Below, piece by piece: positions 9,570 to 18,376 of a DNA stretch of 64,000 nt (position 1 is its first letter; the number at the start of each line of letters is the position of its first letter). The position numbers were made by a program, and so were the translations under genes. The notes under the pieces are model-generated. The model was given only the letters and a program-made list of their open reading frames with translations. It did not search any database and was not told the origin of the DNA. The DNA lies in assembly GCF_003315175.1 (NCBI RefSeq), contig NZ_QNRQ01000002.1, positions 559,145-623,144 on the forward strand, read 5' to 3'. Origin of the DNA: Eoetvoesiella caeni (GTDB taxonomy: Bacteria > Pseudomonadota > Gammaproteobacteria > Burkholderiales > Burkholderiaceae_B).

Positions 9570-10774
9570 ATGGGAAACGAAAAATCACTTGATCAGTTTG
9601 GGCGCCGCCGCTCTTTGCTTATCGCATCGGCGGGACTGGCGGTGGCCGGCATGACCGGGCTGCCCCGCCTGGCCAGGGCCGCAGAGACAATCAAGGTTGG
9701 TATTTTGCAGCCGTTTTCGGGCGGGCCGAGGCCCTGGGCGAGCAGGGCGGCCAAGCGGCGCGTCTGGCGTTGGATGAAGCCAACGACGCCGGCGGCGTGC
9801 TGGGTGGGCGCATGTTCGAGATTATTCGCGCCGACACCAAGACGGATCCCAAAACCGCGGTCGAGCGCACCAACGAGCTGATCCGCCGCTACAAAGTCAA
9901 TGCCATTATCGGGCCGGTGACCAGCGCCGAGCGCGATGCCATTCGCCCACTGGTCGAGCGCTACAAGACGCCTTTGCTGTATGCCACCGACTACGAAGGC
10001 GGAACCTGCAGCCGCTACCTGACCATGTACAGTTCGGTTCCGGCGCAGTGGGTCAACACCTTCATTCCGTACGTGGCGCAGAACGGCGCAAAGAATCTGT
10101 ATCTTATCGGCAGCGACTATGTATGGCCGCGCAAGATCAACGAAGCCATCAGGGCCGTTGCCGCTCAAAGCGGCGCAACGGTGACGGCGGAAGAATACGC
10201 ACCCTGGGGCGTCAAGGACTATACCGGCACGTTGCGCAAGATTGCGTCGTCGGGCGCCGACATGGTGGTCATCTCTATCGTGGGCGCCGACGCCATTACG
10301 TTCGTCAAGCAATTTGTCGCCGCGGGCCTGAAGGACAAGATCAAGATTGCGTTCTTCGGCTTCAGCGAAAACTATATTGCGGGCCTGACCAACGCCGAGT
10401 CCGACGGCATTTTGACGGCCTGCAACTTTACCGCGGGGCTGGACAAGCCCGAGGCCAAGGAACTGGTCAAGAAGATGCGCGCCAAGTTCGGCCCTGACGC
10501 TATCGTCAGCAATACGGTCGATGCGCACTACACGTTGACGCGTTTTTATATCGAAGGCATAAAGCGCGCCAACAGCGACAACAAAGAAGCGATTACCGAT
10601 GCCATGGTCGGCCACAGCATGCTTTCGGGCAACGGCGAAGTGACTCTGCGCGCCAGCGATCGCCATGCCGACCTGAATATCCTGATCGCGCAGGCAAAGG
10701 ACGGGCGCATGGTCATCAAGAAAGACATTGGCCGCGTCGTGGCGCCACAGCAATGCGCTAAGCCTTTAGCATGA
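9570..10774 (+). pseudogene. ABC transporter substrate-binding protein (UrtA/amide type), frameshifted
   Basis: This is a periplasmic binding protein of the urea/short-chain amide type; the YEGGTCS, QW and LIGSDYVWPRKIN stretches are characteristic. It begins with a twin-Arg-like signal (FGRRRSLLIASAGLAVAG) and the mature start AETIKVGILQPFSGG. After about residue 52 (near 9720-9727) the frame breaks. The sequence GCGGGCCGAG needs one more G to continue as GGAEALGEQGGQAARLALDEAND, which is then open to 10774. A single-base deletion or a sequencing error in a G run explains this. All downstream transporter genes are intact, so the error explanation is plausible. The stop overlaps the next ATG. 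Confidence 0.85.
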
Positions 10775-11529
10775 GCACAGGGGGGGCCATGCTGGAAATC
10801 AAGTCCATAGTAAAGCGCTTTGGCGGCATTACGGTGCTTAGCGACTTGTCGCTGTCGCTGGAGCCGGGTAGCGTCAATTGCATTATTGGCCCCAATGGCT
10901 GCGGCAAGACGACGCTGTTCAATTTGATTACCGGACGGCTGCGGCCGGATGACGGCCAGATCATACTGAAGGGACAGGACATTACCGGGAGGCCGGCCTG
11001 GCGCATTGCCAACCTGGGCATATCGCGCAAGTTTCAGATTCCCGGCGTCTATCCTGAACTGTCCGTGGCAGAGAACCTGATCGTGCCTTTGGCTGCGGCG
11101 CAGCGGCGGTCGGGTTCGATGGCCACCATGTTTTCCAGCCGGGCCGACAGGCTTGCCGCTTTGCTGGACTTGTGCGGGCTGAGCCACAAGGCTGTCGACC
11201 GCGTTGAAACGCTGGCGCACGGCGAAAAACAGTGGCTGGAAATCGCCATGCTGCTGGCTTTCGATACCGACCTTATCCTGCTGGACGAGCCCACGGCCGG
11301 CATGTCGGTACCTGAAACCGAAAAAACCGCGGGCCTGGTCAAGCGCCTGCAGTCCGAGTTCGGGAAAACCGTGCTGGTCATCGAGCACGACATGAGTTTT
11401 GTGCGGGCGCTGGATTGCCGCTTGATCGTCATGCTGCGGGGCAAGGTAGTGCGTGAAGGGCGCCTTGAGGAAATCCAGAAGGACCCGGAAGTGATCGCTG
11501 CCTATCTTGGAGGAACCGCGGCATGTTGA
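10771..11529 (+). CDS. ABC transporter ATP-binding protein (UrtD/LivG type)
   Basis: This 252-residue ATPase energises the importer. It has Walker A GPNGCGKTT, Walker B LILLDEPTAG, and a degenerate signature AHGEKQWLEIAM, which is the UrtD-like form rather than LSGGQ. The H-loop is in VIEHDMSF. Its ATG overlaps the stop of the binding-protein gene by four bases, and a second ATG (MLEIKS) lies 18 bases later. With the genes at 11523, 12254 and 13110 it forms a complete HAAT-family importer of the urea/amide branch. Confidence 0.93.
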   Translation: MSTGGAMLEIKSIVKRFGGITVLSDLSLSLEPGSVNCIIGPNGCGKTTLFNLITGRLRPDDGQIILKGQDITGRPAWRIANLGISRKFQIPGVYPELSVAENLIVPLAAAQRRSGSMATMFSSRADRLAALLDLCGLSHKAVDRVETLAHGEKQWLEIAMLLAFDTDLILLDEPTAGMSVPETEKTAGLVKRLQSEFGKTVLVIEHDMSFVRALDCRLIVMLRGKVVREGRLEEIQKDPEVIAAYLGGTAAC

Positions 11530-12230
11530 ACGTCAATAACGTGGTTGCGGGCTATCTGGCGGGCAGCCGGGTGCTGGACGGCTTCTCGCTGCAAATCGCG
11601 GCGGGCGAGGTCGTGGCGCTGCTGGGCCGCAACGGCATGGGCAAGACGACATTCCTGAAGGCCTTGATGGGCCACGTAGGCGTGACGGAAGGCTCGGTCA
11701 ATTTTGCGGGCGAGGAAGTCGCCGGGCGCAAGCCCTACGAGATGGCCCGGCGCGGCGTGGCCTATGTGCCGCAGGGGCGAGAGATTTTTTCCGACTTTAC
11801 GGTTGAAGAAAACCTGCTCATGGGCGTCCTGGGCCGCCCCGACCTGCCCCAGAAAGTGCCCGACTGGGCATACGAGATCTTTCCCATACTGCAAGAGCGG
11901 CGCAAGCAGCGCGGCGGCAGCATGTCGGGCGGCCAACAGCAGCAGTTGGCCATCGTGCGTGCTTTGGTCAGCCAGCCCAAGCTGCTGCTGCTTGATGAAC
12001 CTTCGGAAGGCATACAGCCCAATATTGTGCAGGACATCGGCCGGGTGCTTGGGCAGATTGCCAAAGAGCAGGGGCTGACCATCTTGCTGGTCGAGCAGAA
12101 CATGGAGCTGGTGCTGGGTATGGCGCAGCGCTGCCTGTTCATGGAAAACGGCGCCATCGCTTACGAGACGGATCAGGTCCAGCAACTGCGGACCGATCCG
12201 GCGCCCATTCACCGCTATCTGTCCGTATAG
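11523..12230 (+). CDS. ABC transporter ATP-binding protein (UrtE/LivF type)
   Basis: The second ATPase of the importer has 235 residues, with Walker A GRNGMGKTT, signature MSGGQQQQLAIVRAL, Walker B LLLLDEPSEGI and H-loop switch in LLVEQNMEL, all typical of the LivF/UrtE branch. It overlaps the upstream ATPase gene by seven bases and precedes the permease gene by 23 bases. It is expected to pair with the UrtD-like ATPase as a heterodimer under the two permeases. Confidence 0.93.
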   Translation: MLNVNNVVAGYLAGSRVLDGFSLQIAAGEVVALLGRNGMGKTTFLKALMGHVGVTEGSVNFAGEEVAGRKPYEMARRGVAYVPQGREIFSDFTVEENLLMGVLGRPDLPQKVPDWAYEIFPILQERRKQRGGSMSGGQQQQLAIVRALVSQPKLLLLDEPSEGIQPNIVQDIGRVLGQIAKEQGLTILLVEQNMELVLGMAQRCLFMENGAIAYETDQVQQLRTDPAPIHRYLSV

Positions 12231-12253
12231 CGCATAACGAAATTGGAATCAGC

Positions 12254-13108
12254 ATGAATTTCGCAATAGAACTCGGACTGGACACGCTAAGCTATTCGCT
12301 GAGCCTGCTGCTGGTCTGCCTGGGCCTGGTGATTATTTTCGGCCTCATGAACGTCATCAATATGGCGCATGGTGAATTTTTCCTGCTTGGCGCCTATGCT
12401 GTCGTGGCCGTGCAGCAAATGCAGCTGCCCTACTGGATGGCGCTGATACTGGCGCCGGTGATGCTGGCCATCATCGGCATGGCCCTGGAAGAACTGGTGA
12501 TCCGGCATGTCTATCACCGCTTCATCGACACTATCCTGGCAACCTGGGGCATCTCCATAGTCCTGAAGCAGCTCATCGTGATCATGTTCGGGCCGACTTC
12601 GCAAAGCATCGTCAATCCTTTGCCCGAACCCGTGCATATCCTGGGCGTGGTCTATCCTTCGTTCCGCCTGTTCATCATGGGCGTGGCACTGGTCATCAGT
12701 TTTGCAACCTTCTGGGTCTTCTACCGCAGCAATATCGGGCTGGCGATACGCGGCGTCATTGCCAACCGTCCCATGGCGGCATCGCTGGGCTTGAACACGC
12801 GCCGGATGGACCGCTGGACCTTTGCATTCGGCGCGGCCCTGGCCGGATTCGCCGGAGCCGTCATGGCGCCCATCATGAGCGTCGATCCGCAAATGGGCAG
12901 CGGTTTCCTTATTCCAGCCTTCCTGTCCATTATGGTGGGCGGCATCGGCCATCTTCTGGGCGTAGTGCTGGGCGCGGGAATCATCGGCACCACCAGTACG
13001 GTCATTTCCTCGATCGACACTCAGGTTGCTTCCCAGGTGGCCGTATTCCTGCTGGCCATTATCGTTATTCGCTTGTGGCCGGAAGGTCTGATCGGAAGGA
13101 AGCGCTAG
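12254..13108 (+). CDS. ABC transporter permease (LivH/UrtB type)
   Basis: This 284-residue integral membrane protein has about eight hydrophobic segments. The conserved LivH features are GLVIIFGLMNVINMAHGEFFLLGAY near the N-terminus, the EAA-like cytoplasmic loop AIRGVIANRPMAASLGLNTRRMD, and a C-terminal GGIGHLLGVVLGAGIIG. It would form the translocation pore with the LivM-type permease that starts two bases after it. The substrate is unknown; the UrtA-type binding protein points to a small polar amide or heterocycle. Confidence 0.92.
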   Translation: MNFAIELGLDTLSYSLSLLLVCLGLVIIFGLMNVINMAHGEFFLLGAYAVVAVQQMQLPYWMALILAPVMLAIIGMALEELVIRHVYHRFIDTILATWGISIVLKQLIVIMFGPTSQSIVNPLPEPVHILGVVYPSFRLFIMGVALVISFATFWVFYRSNIGLAIRGVIANRPMAASLGLNTRRMDRWTFAFGAALAGFAGAVMAPIMSVDPQMGSGFLIPAFLSIMVGGIGHLLGVVLGAGIIGTTSTVISSIDTQVASQVAVFLLAIIVIRLWPEGLIGRKR

Positions 13109-13109
13109 G

Positions 13110-14114
13110 ATGAACAAGAAAGTATCTTTAGGACTAGGCCGCCAGCTCACGGTCGCTGTGTGGGTGGTGCTGTTTTTGGTGCCGCTGTTTGCCGACGACT
13201 GGGGCGTCAGCCAATTGGGGCAGTACCTGACCTTCGGCATCCTGGCCATGAGCCTGTCCTTCATTTGGGGGCAGGTAGGCATATTGTGTTTTGGCCAAGC
13301 CATTTTCTTTGGCATGGGGGCCTATTTGATGGGCCTGACCACGCTTGAAAAATTCACCTGGTTCGGCGGCTCGCAAACCGTGGGTATGCTGTTGGCGACC
13401 CTGGGGCCTGCGCTGGCCGCTTACATCCTGGGCAAGCTGCTGTTCGTCGGGCGGGGCCTTTCAGGCGCGTTTTTTGCCATTGTGACCTTGTGCGCGGCGG
13501 TGGTCGTCGAGATCGTGGCCCAGCATACCGACTTTATCGGCGGATTCGACGGCTTGCTGAACATTCCTCCGCTTATGGCCAACTGGCGCGTGGGCGACGA
13601 GTTTCTTTCCACCAACGAAACGTTCTATGTCGTGTTGGGGTCGGCGCTGGTCATTTACCTGGTGGCCTTGTTCATTCAACGCTCGCCGCTGGGCGTGGTG
13701 CTGGCCGCGATTCGCAACAACGAAGACCGCACCGCCTCCTTCGGCTATCGGACCATGAACTACAAGGTGCTGGCCTTTACCATTTCGGGCGCCATGGCCG
13801 GCTATGCCGGCGCCTTGTTCGCCGCGCAGTTCGGTTTCGTTTCGCCGGCCGTTACAGGCATGGCGCTGTCGACCGAGGTTCTTATCTGGGTGGCCGTGGG
13901 CGGGCGCGGTGTGCTGTTGGCCGCCTTCCTGGGCGTGGTGCTGGTCCGTTCGGTTGAAAGCTTTTTGTCTTCTTCTTTGGGGCCGTACTGGCTGTTGACC
14001 CTGGGCGCATTCTTTATTCTGACGGTCGTGGCCATGCCCGAAGGCATATTCGGCCGCCTGCTCAAATTGCCGTTGCCCAAGGCTTGGCGCAATCCTGGAG
14101 ACAAACATGCATAA
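13110..14114 (+). CDS. ABC transporter permease (LivM/UrtC type)
   Basis: The second permease, 334 residues, has roughly nine to ten membrane segments. Family features include LSFIWGQVGILCFGQAIFFGMGAYLMG and the cytoplasmic loop LGVVLAAIRNNEDRTASFGYRTMNYK. It overlaps the following hydrolase gene by eight bases, so transport and hydrolysis appear to be translationally coupled. The start ATG follows AGGAAGCGCT with suitable spacing. Confidence 0.92.
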   Translation: MNKKVSLGLGRQLTVAVWVVLFLVPLFADDWGVSQLGQYLTFGILAMSLSFIWGQVGILCFGQAIFFGMGAYLMGLTTLEKFTWFGGSQTVGMLLATLGPALAAYILGKLLFVGRGLSGAFFAIVTLCAAVVVEIVAQHTDFIGGFDGLLNIPPLMANWRVGDEFLSTNETFYVVLGSALVIYLVALFIQRSPLGVVLAAIRNNEDRTASFGYRTMNYKVLAFTISGAMAGYAGALFAAQFGFVSPAVTGMALSTEVLIWVAVGGRGVLLAAFLGVVLVRSVESFLSSSLGPYWLLTLGAFFILTVVAMPEGIFGRLLKLPLPKAWRNPGDKHA

Positions 14115-14805
14115 CATCAAACTTTCACCCGAAATCATCGAGCGCAGCCGCCAGCACCGCGGGCGCGAGCATTTGTTCCAGGGCCTCGATCCGGCTAAAA
14201 CCGCCCATTTGATCGTTGATATGCAGGTTGGCTTCCTGGCGCCTGGCGCCGCCGTCGAGATACCGATGGCGCGCGAGATCGTCGGCAACGTCAACAAGAC
14301 ATCGGCGCTGGTGCGCGATGCGGGCGGGCTGAACGTGTATCTGCGCTATACCTACGACGAGAATGAACCGGTGAACTGGTCGTTCTGGTATGACGTGATC
14401 TCCAGCCCCGAGGCCAAAGAGCGGTCGCGCGGGGCGTTTACCCGGGGCGCCGATGGCTTCGAAATATGGCCCGGCATGGATGTGCAGCCTCAGGATGAAA
14501 TTCTGGACAAGACGCGCTTTAGCGGCTTTGTGCCCGGCACCTGCGACCTGGATTCCTTGCTTGAGAAGCGCGGCATTGAAACCGTGATTGTCTCGGGCAC
14601 GATGACCAATTGCTGCTCGGAATCGACCGCGCGCGACGCGGCGCAGCGCAATTACAAGGTTATCTTCATGGCCGACGGCAATGCCACCCTGACCGACGAC
14701 GAACACAACGCCACGCTGAACAATATGCAAGCCTTGTTCGCCGAAGTCATGACGGTCGATCAATTGGCGGCGCTTTTGGCGGGCAGCACGGAACGCTGCG
14801 CCTAG
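14107..14805 (+). CDS. Isochorismatase-family cysteine hydrolase (second copy)
   Basis: The protein has 232 residues with the Asp-Lys-Cys triad readable as D38 (LIVDMQVGF), K135 (LDKTRFSGF) and C170 (GTMTNCCSESTARDA). The sequence is closer to classic isochorismatase/N-carbamoylsarcosine amidase members than the copy at 8789, and the two are not close paralogues. The gene overlaps the LivM-type permease gene and is last in the operon before a hairpin at 14824. Context suggests hydrolysis of an imported amide or of a late amide intermediate; the exact substrate is not known. Confidence 0.87.
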   Translation: MHNIKLSPEIIERSRQHRGREHLFQGLDPAKTAHLIVDMQVGFLAPGAAVEIPMAREIVGNVNKTSALVRDAGGLNVYLRYTYDENEPVNWSFWYDVISSPEAKERSRGAFTRGADGFEIWPGMDVQPQDEILDKTRFSGFVPGTCDLDSLLEKRGIETVIVSGTMTNCCSESTARDAAQRNYKVIFMADGNATLTDDEHNATLNNMQALFAEVMTVDQLAALLAGSTERCA

Positions 14806-14823
14806 TTCTGCAAACGCAATGCG

Positions 14824-14853
14824 CCGCGGCCATGGCGAATGCCATAGCCGCGG
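14824..14853 (+). terminator. Hairpin downstream of hydrolase-transporter operon
   Basis: Arms CCGCGGCCATGGC (14824-14836) and GCCATAGCCGCGG (14841-14853) pair at 12 of 13 positions around a GAAT loop, 18 bases after the stop at 14805. There is no T-tract, so it is either a weak terminator or an RNA-stabilising 3' hairpin. Confidence 0.45.
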
Positions 14854-14925
14854 GCGGTGCCGTGCGAGATTTCAATGCGCGGGGCCATTGCCGGCCAGGG
14901 CTGTATTGGCCGCGGCGGAAAAATC

Positions 14926-15000
14926 TTGCTGACCCCCTATTTTTAAGCTATTATCAAGCAATAAATGTAGTGCGCGCTACAATTTTTAGTAAACACTAAA
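14926..15000 (+). promoter_or_regulatory. Promoter with tandem operators of the Fe-S reductase/enamidase operon
   Basis: A promoter TTGCTG (14926-14931), 17 bases, TATTAT (14949-14954) is followed 12 bases later by the palindrome TGTAGTGCGCGCTACA at 14966-14981. A second, TTTAGTAAACACTAAA, is at 14985-15000 and is a perfect 6-4-6 palindrome. The spacing between the two sites is 19 bp, the same as at 7759/7778. The first site would cover the start of transcription, which fits repression by a TetR dimer pair. Confidence 0.75.
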
Positions 15001-15031
15001 TTAAATCACTAGAAATCCCCAGGCAGGGGCG

Positions 15032-15047
15032 GCCCCCACGAGGGGGC
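15032..15047 (+). repeat. GC-rich leader hairpin
   Basis: GCCCCC (15032-15037) and GGGGGC (15042-15047) pair around ACGA in the 5' leader, 13 bases before the AAGGAG ribosome binding site at 15060-15065. It could be a small dispersed element or influence translation; it has no T-tract and does not look like a terminator. Confidence 0.4.
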
Positions 15048-15073
15048 AATACGATACCCAAGGAGTAGTCGGC

Positions 15074-16654
15074 ATGATGACGGAGCATACGAAAGTGGAT
15101 CACAGCATGGAGAACCTCGATTCCGTGGAGCCGACTACGGCCGGCCCCACTGTGCTCGAAAAATCCAAGCCGCGCAGCGCCAACATGGCGGGCAACAAGG
15201 TCGAATGCAATGCCTGTCCCGTCTTGTGCCAGATTACCGAAGGCCGCACCGGCGCATGCGACCGCTGGGGCAATGTCGACGGCGTGCTGACGCGCGTCGA
15301 CCCCGTGGTGCTGATGCGCCGCCTGGCCGATAAAAACGGCTCCGGCCCCGCTGTTATTCCCAACGGCGCGGACGCCGGGGAAAGCGGCGCCGATACCGGG
15401 ACCGACACCGACTTGTTCGTCAGCGGCGTGGCTTCCGGTACAACCTATCCCGACTACAAGCCGGCGCCTTTTATCGTGGCCTCCAAGGCCCGGGGCGTCG
15501 ATATGGTCACGGTGGTTACCGAAGGCATATTCAGCTACTGCAGCTTCAAGGTCAAAATCGATACCGACCGCTATCTTGGACCAGAGCAATCCAATATCCG
15601 CCACAAGGGCGAGATCGTAGGGCATGTCACGACGGCCGAATACGGATCGCAAATGCTGTCGCTGGGCGGGGTGCACCACCTTACCGGCGGAAGCAAGAAA
15701 GAAGGGCGCATCACTTGCGACGTCATGATGGCCTTGGGCAACAAGCAGGCTGTCGAGCTGACCATCGACGGCGGCGCCCAGCTTGTCGTGCAAGCGGGCA
15801 AGGCACCGATAGTCGACGGCCAGGAAGAGCGCCGCATGCGCGTGGGCTGCGGCTCGGCCACGATCGGCATCTTTGCCAAGCAGTGGTTTGGCCATGTCGA
15901 CGAAGTAATCGTGGTGGACGACCATATCACCGGCGTGCTGTCCGAGCACCAGGCCGGCAAGTGCCTTGATATTCCGCCTTCCGGCATCAAAATGAAGGGC
16001 CGCAAATCCACCCCGGGCCGCTATTTTCAGGTGGCCAACCCAGGCAACGGCTGGGGCGGCACCGACATTGCCGATCCGCTGTCCATTATTGAAAGCTTCG
16101 ATCCCAAGGTGGCGCATGCCGGCATGCGCGTGCTGATCACCTCGACCACCGGCGAACACGCCGAATACTACGAGCTTGACGATGCATTGCAGATGCAGCG
16201 CAAAGACATGCCCGAAGTCCTGCACAAGGTCGTCGAGCGCATCGGCGAGAACTGCGAACCTTCGCTGTGCAGCGTCATGTTCCTGGGCGGCGCGGGCGGT
16301 TCCTTGCGTGCCGGGGTTACCGAAAACCCCATCTGGCTGACCAACTCCATCAAGCAGTCGCTCACCAACGTAACCTGCGGCGGCGCGCCGGCCTATATCT
16401 GGGCTGGCGGCGGCATCACGGTCATGGTCGATGTCATGCGCATGCCCGACAATTCTTTCGGCTATGTGCCCACGCCGGCCATTGTTGCGCCTATTGAATT
16501 CACCATGTCCGCCGCGGACTACGAAAAGCTTGGCGGGCACATGGACATGGTGCGCAGCATCGACGACATCGTCAAGACCGAACGCCACCACATTATCGAC
16601 TGGTACGACCCGGCCAGCCCCTGGCCTTTGTCCACCAAGCCCATGCTGGCTTAA
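15074..16654 (+). CDS. hnr: 6-Hydroxynicotinate reductase-like Fe-S protein
   Basis: The 526-residue protein resembles the 6-hydroxynicotinate reductase of Eubacterium barkeri nicotinate fermentation, which reduces the pyridone ring to 6-oxo-1,4,5,6-tetrahydronicotinate with reduced ferredoxin. An N-terminal cluster motif C-x2-C-x3-C-x9-C is visible at C45, C48, C52 and C62, suited to a 4Fe-4S cluster. The rest is a large globular domain with Gly-rich loops (FLGGAGGSLRAGV, GGAPAYIWAGGGI). Assignment rests on recalled family likeness, so the exact substrate is open. The ATG at 15074 follows AAGGAG by eight bases; a later ATG at 15107 is possible. It heads a six-gene operon with an enamidase-like gene, which strengthens the assignment. 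Confidence 0.75.
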   Translation: MMTEHTKVDHSMENLDSVEPTTAGPTVLEKSKPRSANMAGNKVECNACPVLCQITEGRTGACDRWGNVDGVLTRVDPVVLMRRLADKNGSGPAVIPNGADAGESGADTGTDTDLFVSGVASGTTYPDYKPAPFIVASKARGVDMVTVVTEGIFSYCSFKVKIDTDRYLGPEQSNIRHKGEIVGHVTTAEYGSQMLSLGGVHHLTGGSKKEGRITCDVMMALGNKQAVELTIDGGAQLVVQAGKAPIVDGQEERRMRVGCGSATIGIFAKQWFGHVDEVIVVDDHITGVLSEHQAGKCLDIPPSGIKMKGRKSTPGRYFQVANPGNGWGGTDIADPLSIIESFDPKVAHAGMRVLITSTTGEHAEYYELDDALQMQRKDMPEVLHKVVERIGENCEPSLCSVMFLGGAGGSLRAGVTENPIWLTNSIKQSLTNVTCGGAPAYIWAGGGITVMVDVMRMPDNSFGYVPTPAIVAPIEFTMSAADYEKLGGHMDMVRSIDDIVKTERHHIIDWYDPASPWPLSTKPMLA

Positions 16655-16660
16655 GCGGGC

Positions 16661-17581
16661 ATGGCAACGGCGGGTACGGTATCCGGGGCGGCGCCCATGG
16701 CGCACGCTTCGGGCGCATCGCGATCCAGGCTGGATGACGGCCGCTGGCATTTCCAGCATGGGCCGATTGACCTGGTCATCGATGCCTCGGGCCCGGCCGA
16801 TGCGGTAGGCCGGGCGCTTGAAAACGCCTGGCTGCGTTTTGGCGAAATCCTGCCGGAACTTGTAGCGGAGCTGAAGTACTTGCGCCAGCCGGTGCGTGCC
16901 GCACATACTTTGCATGGACCCGTGGCGCGCCGCATGCATGATGCTTGCTGGCCCCATAGGAATCAATACATTACGCCGATGGCCGCGGTTGCAGGGTCGG
17001 TCGCCGACGAGCTGATAGGATTTTTTCGCAATGAGGCCGGCGTCGAGCGCGCCTACATCAACAACGGCGGCGACATTGCGCTGCATCTGGCCGCCGGCAA
17101 AACATACCGGGTGGGCCTGTTTGCCGACATCGCCCGGTTCGATGGCTCGTCCTTGCCGCTGGACGGCGATTTCGCCATCGACGCGCGGTTTCCGGTGCGC
17201 GGCATTGCCACCAGCGGCTGGCGCGGACGCAGCTTCAGCCTGGGCATAGCCGATAGCGTTACGGTGCTTGCCATCAATGCGGCCATGGCCGACGCGGCGG
17301 CTACCGTTATTGCCAATGCGGTAAGCAGCGACCACCGCGCCGTGCGCCGCGCGCCGGCCTCCAGCCTTAAAGACGACACTGACCTGGGCGACATGCTGGT
17401 GACGGTCGACGTGCAAGAGCTGCCGCAGGCTGAAATTGCCGCCGCGTTGGGCAAAGGTATGGCGCGGGCCAACGATCTGGTCCAGAAGGGCATCATCAGC
17501 GGGGCTGTATTGGCCCTGCGCGGGAAGATAGAAGTGGTGGGTTTGAACGAATTGAACAGCCGGTTTTTGCCGGGCGCATGA
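16661..17581 (+). CDS. UPF0280 family protein (ApbE-like fold)
   Basis: The 306-residue protein belongs to UPF0280, a family related in fold to the flavin transferase ApbE but of unknown function. Recognisable stretches are AYINNGGDIALHLAAG, GIATSGWRGRSFSLGIADSVTVLA, and ADAAATVIANAV, the last being the ApbE-like region. It starts six bases after the reductase stop, so it is probably needed with it. A role in flavin attachment, redox-cofactor supply or small-molecule binding is possible but not shown by the sequence. A start at 16697 is an alternative. Confidence 0.85.
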   Translation: MATAGTVSGAAPMAHASGASRSRLDDGRWHFQHGPIDLVIDASGPADAVGRALENAWLRFGEILPELVAELKYLRQPVRAAHTLHGPVARRMHDACWPHRNQYITPMAAVAGSVADELIGFFRNEAGVERAYINNGGDIALHLAAGKTYRVGLFADIARFDGSSLPLDGDFAIDARFPVRGIATSGWRGRSFSLGIADSVTVLAINAAMADAAATVIANAVSSDHRAVRRAPASSLKDDTDLGDMLVTVDVQELPQAEIAAALGKGMARANDLVQKGIISGAVLALRGKIEVVGLNELNSRFLPGA

Positions 17582-17623
17582 AGCGCCGCCAGGAACCGAA
17601 AAATCAGAACCGGAAAGGAAGCT

Positions 17624-18277
17624 ATGTCAGACTTGATTGAAGTGCGCAATGTGTTGACCCAGGTGGAGACGATTTATCACGAGTTCGGTCCGCAAGGCCC
17701 CAGGCCGCTTATTCGCGGCGCTGTTGCTGCGGTGCTCAAGAACCCCTACGCTGGCCGCTATGAGCCCGATATCCTGCCCATGATGGAGCACCTTAACGAG
17801 GTTGGCCTGGAAATGGCGCACAAGCTGCTGGCCGCCATGCAAGTGCAGGCCGACGATATCGAAAGCTACGGCAAGGGTTCCATCGTGGGCGGCGCGGGCG
17901 AGCTCGAGCACGGCGCCTTGTGGCATGTTCCGGGCGGCTACGCCATGCGTGAATTGCTGGGCTGGAAGGGCGACCGCAATAGCTACAAGCAGGGCCAGGG
18001 CAGCGCCCAGAAAGGACTGGAAATGGGCCGCGCCTTGTCCATCGTGCCCTCGACCAAGAAAGTCGGCGCGCCGGGCACCAAGCTGGACGTACCCCTGACC
18101 CACGTAACGGCAAGCTACGTCCGCGGCCACTTCGACGCCATCGAAGTGTATGTGCCGGGCGCCCCTGCGGCCGACGAGCTGGTGTTTATCCTGGCCATGA
18201 CCACAGGCGCGCGCATCCACGAGCGCGTCGGCGGCCTAAAGCCCGAACAAATCAGCAAGTTCGACGGCCTGCGTTAA
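17624..18277 (+). CDS. DUF1185 ("amino acid synthesis") family protein, copy A
   Basis: The 217-residue protein belongs to the PF06684-type family, named amino acid synthesis for historical reasons but without a proven activity. Features are the central SYGKGSIVGGAGELEHGALWH motif and the end RVGGLKPEQISKFDGLR. The start follows AAAGGAAG. Its paralogue is the next gene; the two share SYGKG-IVG-AGELEH, SxKK-G--G--LDVPL and the final GGLK--I---DGLR. It may be a subunit or partner enzyme in the heterocycle pathway; the reaction is unknown. Confidence 0.87.
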   Translation: MSDLIEVRNVLTQVETIYHEFGPQGPRPLIRGAVAAVLKNPYAGRYEPDILPMMEHLNEVGLEMAHKLLAAMQVQADDIESYGKGSIVGGAGELEHGALWHVPGGYAMRELLGWKGDRNSYKQGQGSAQKGLEMGRALSIVPSTKKVGAPGTKLDVPLTHVTASYVRGHFDAIEVYVPGAPAADELVFILAMTTGARIHERVGGLKPEQISKFDGLR

Positions 18278-18376
18278 GCCGGGCCGGTGTGCCGTTCGGG
18301 CGATCCATGCATCCGCATCCGCCCGCCCAACAGCGCACTAAACTGCAGCATAAACTTGAATAAATTGGAGAGCATC

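Noticed and set aside
9715..9730. Programmed frameshift in the binding-protein gene
   Set aside because: There is no slippery heptamer, stimulatory hairpin or upstream Shine-Dalgarno-like element in the right place; a lost base is simpler.
14996..17416. A long open frame of 806 codons on the minus strand
   Set aside because: It overlaps the reductase and UPF0280 genes fully, has no recognisable domain and is rich in His, Ala and Gly, as expected of the antisense frame in a high-GC genome.
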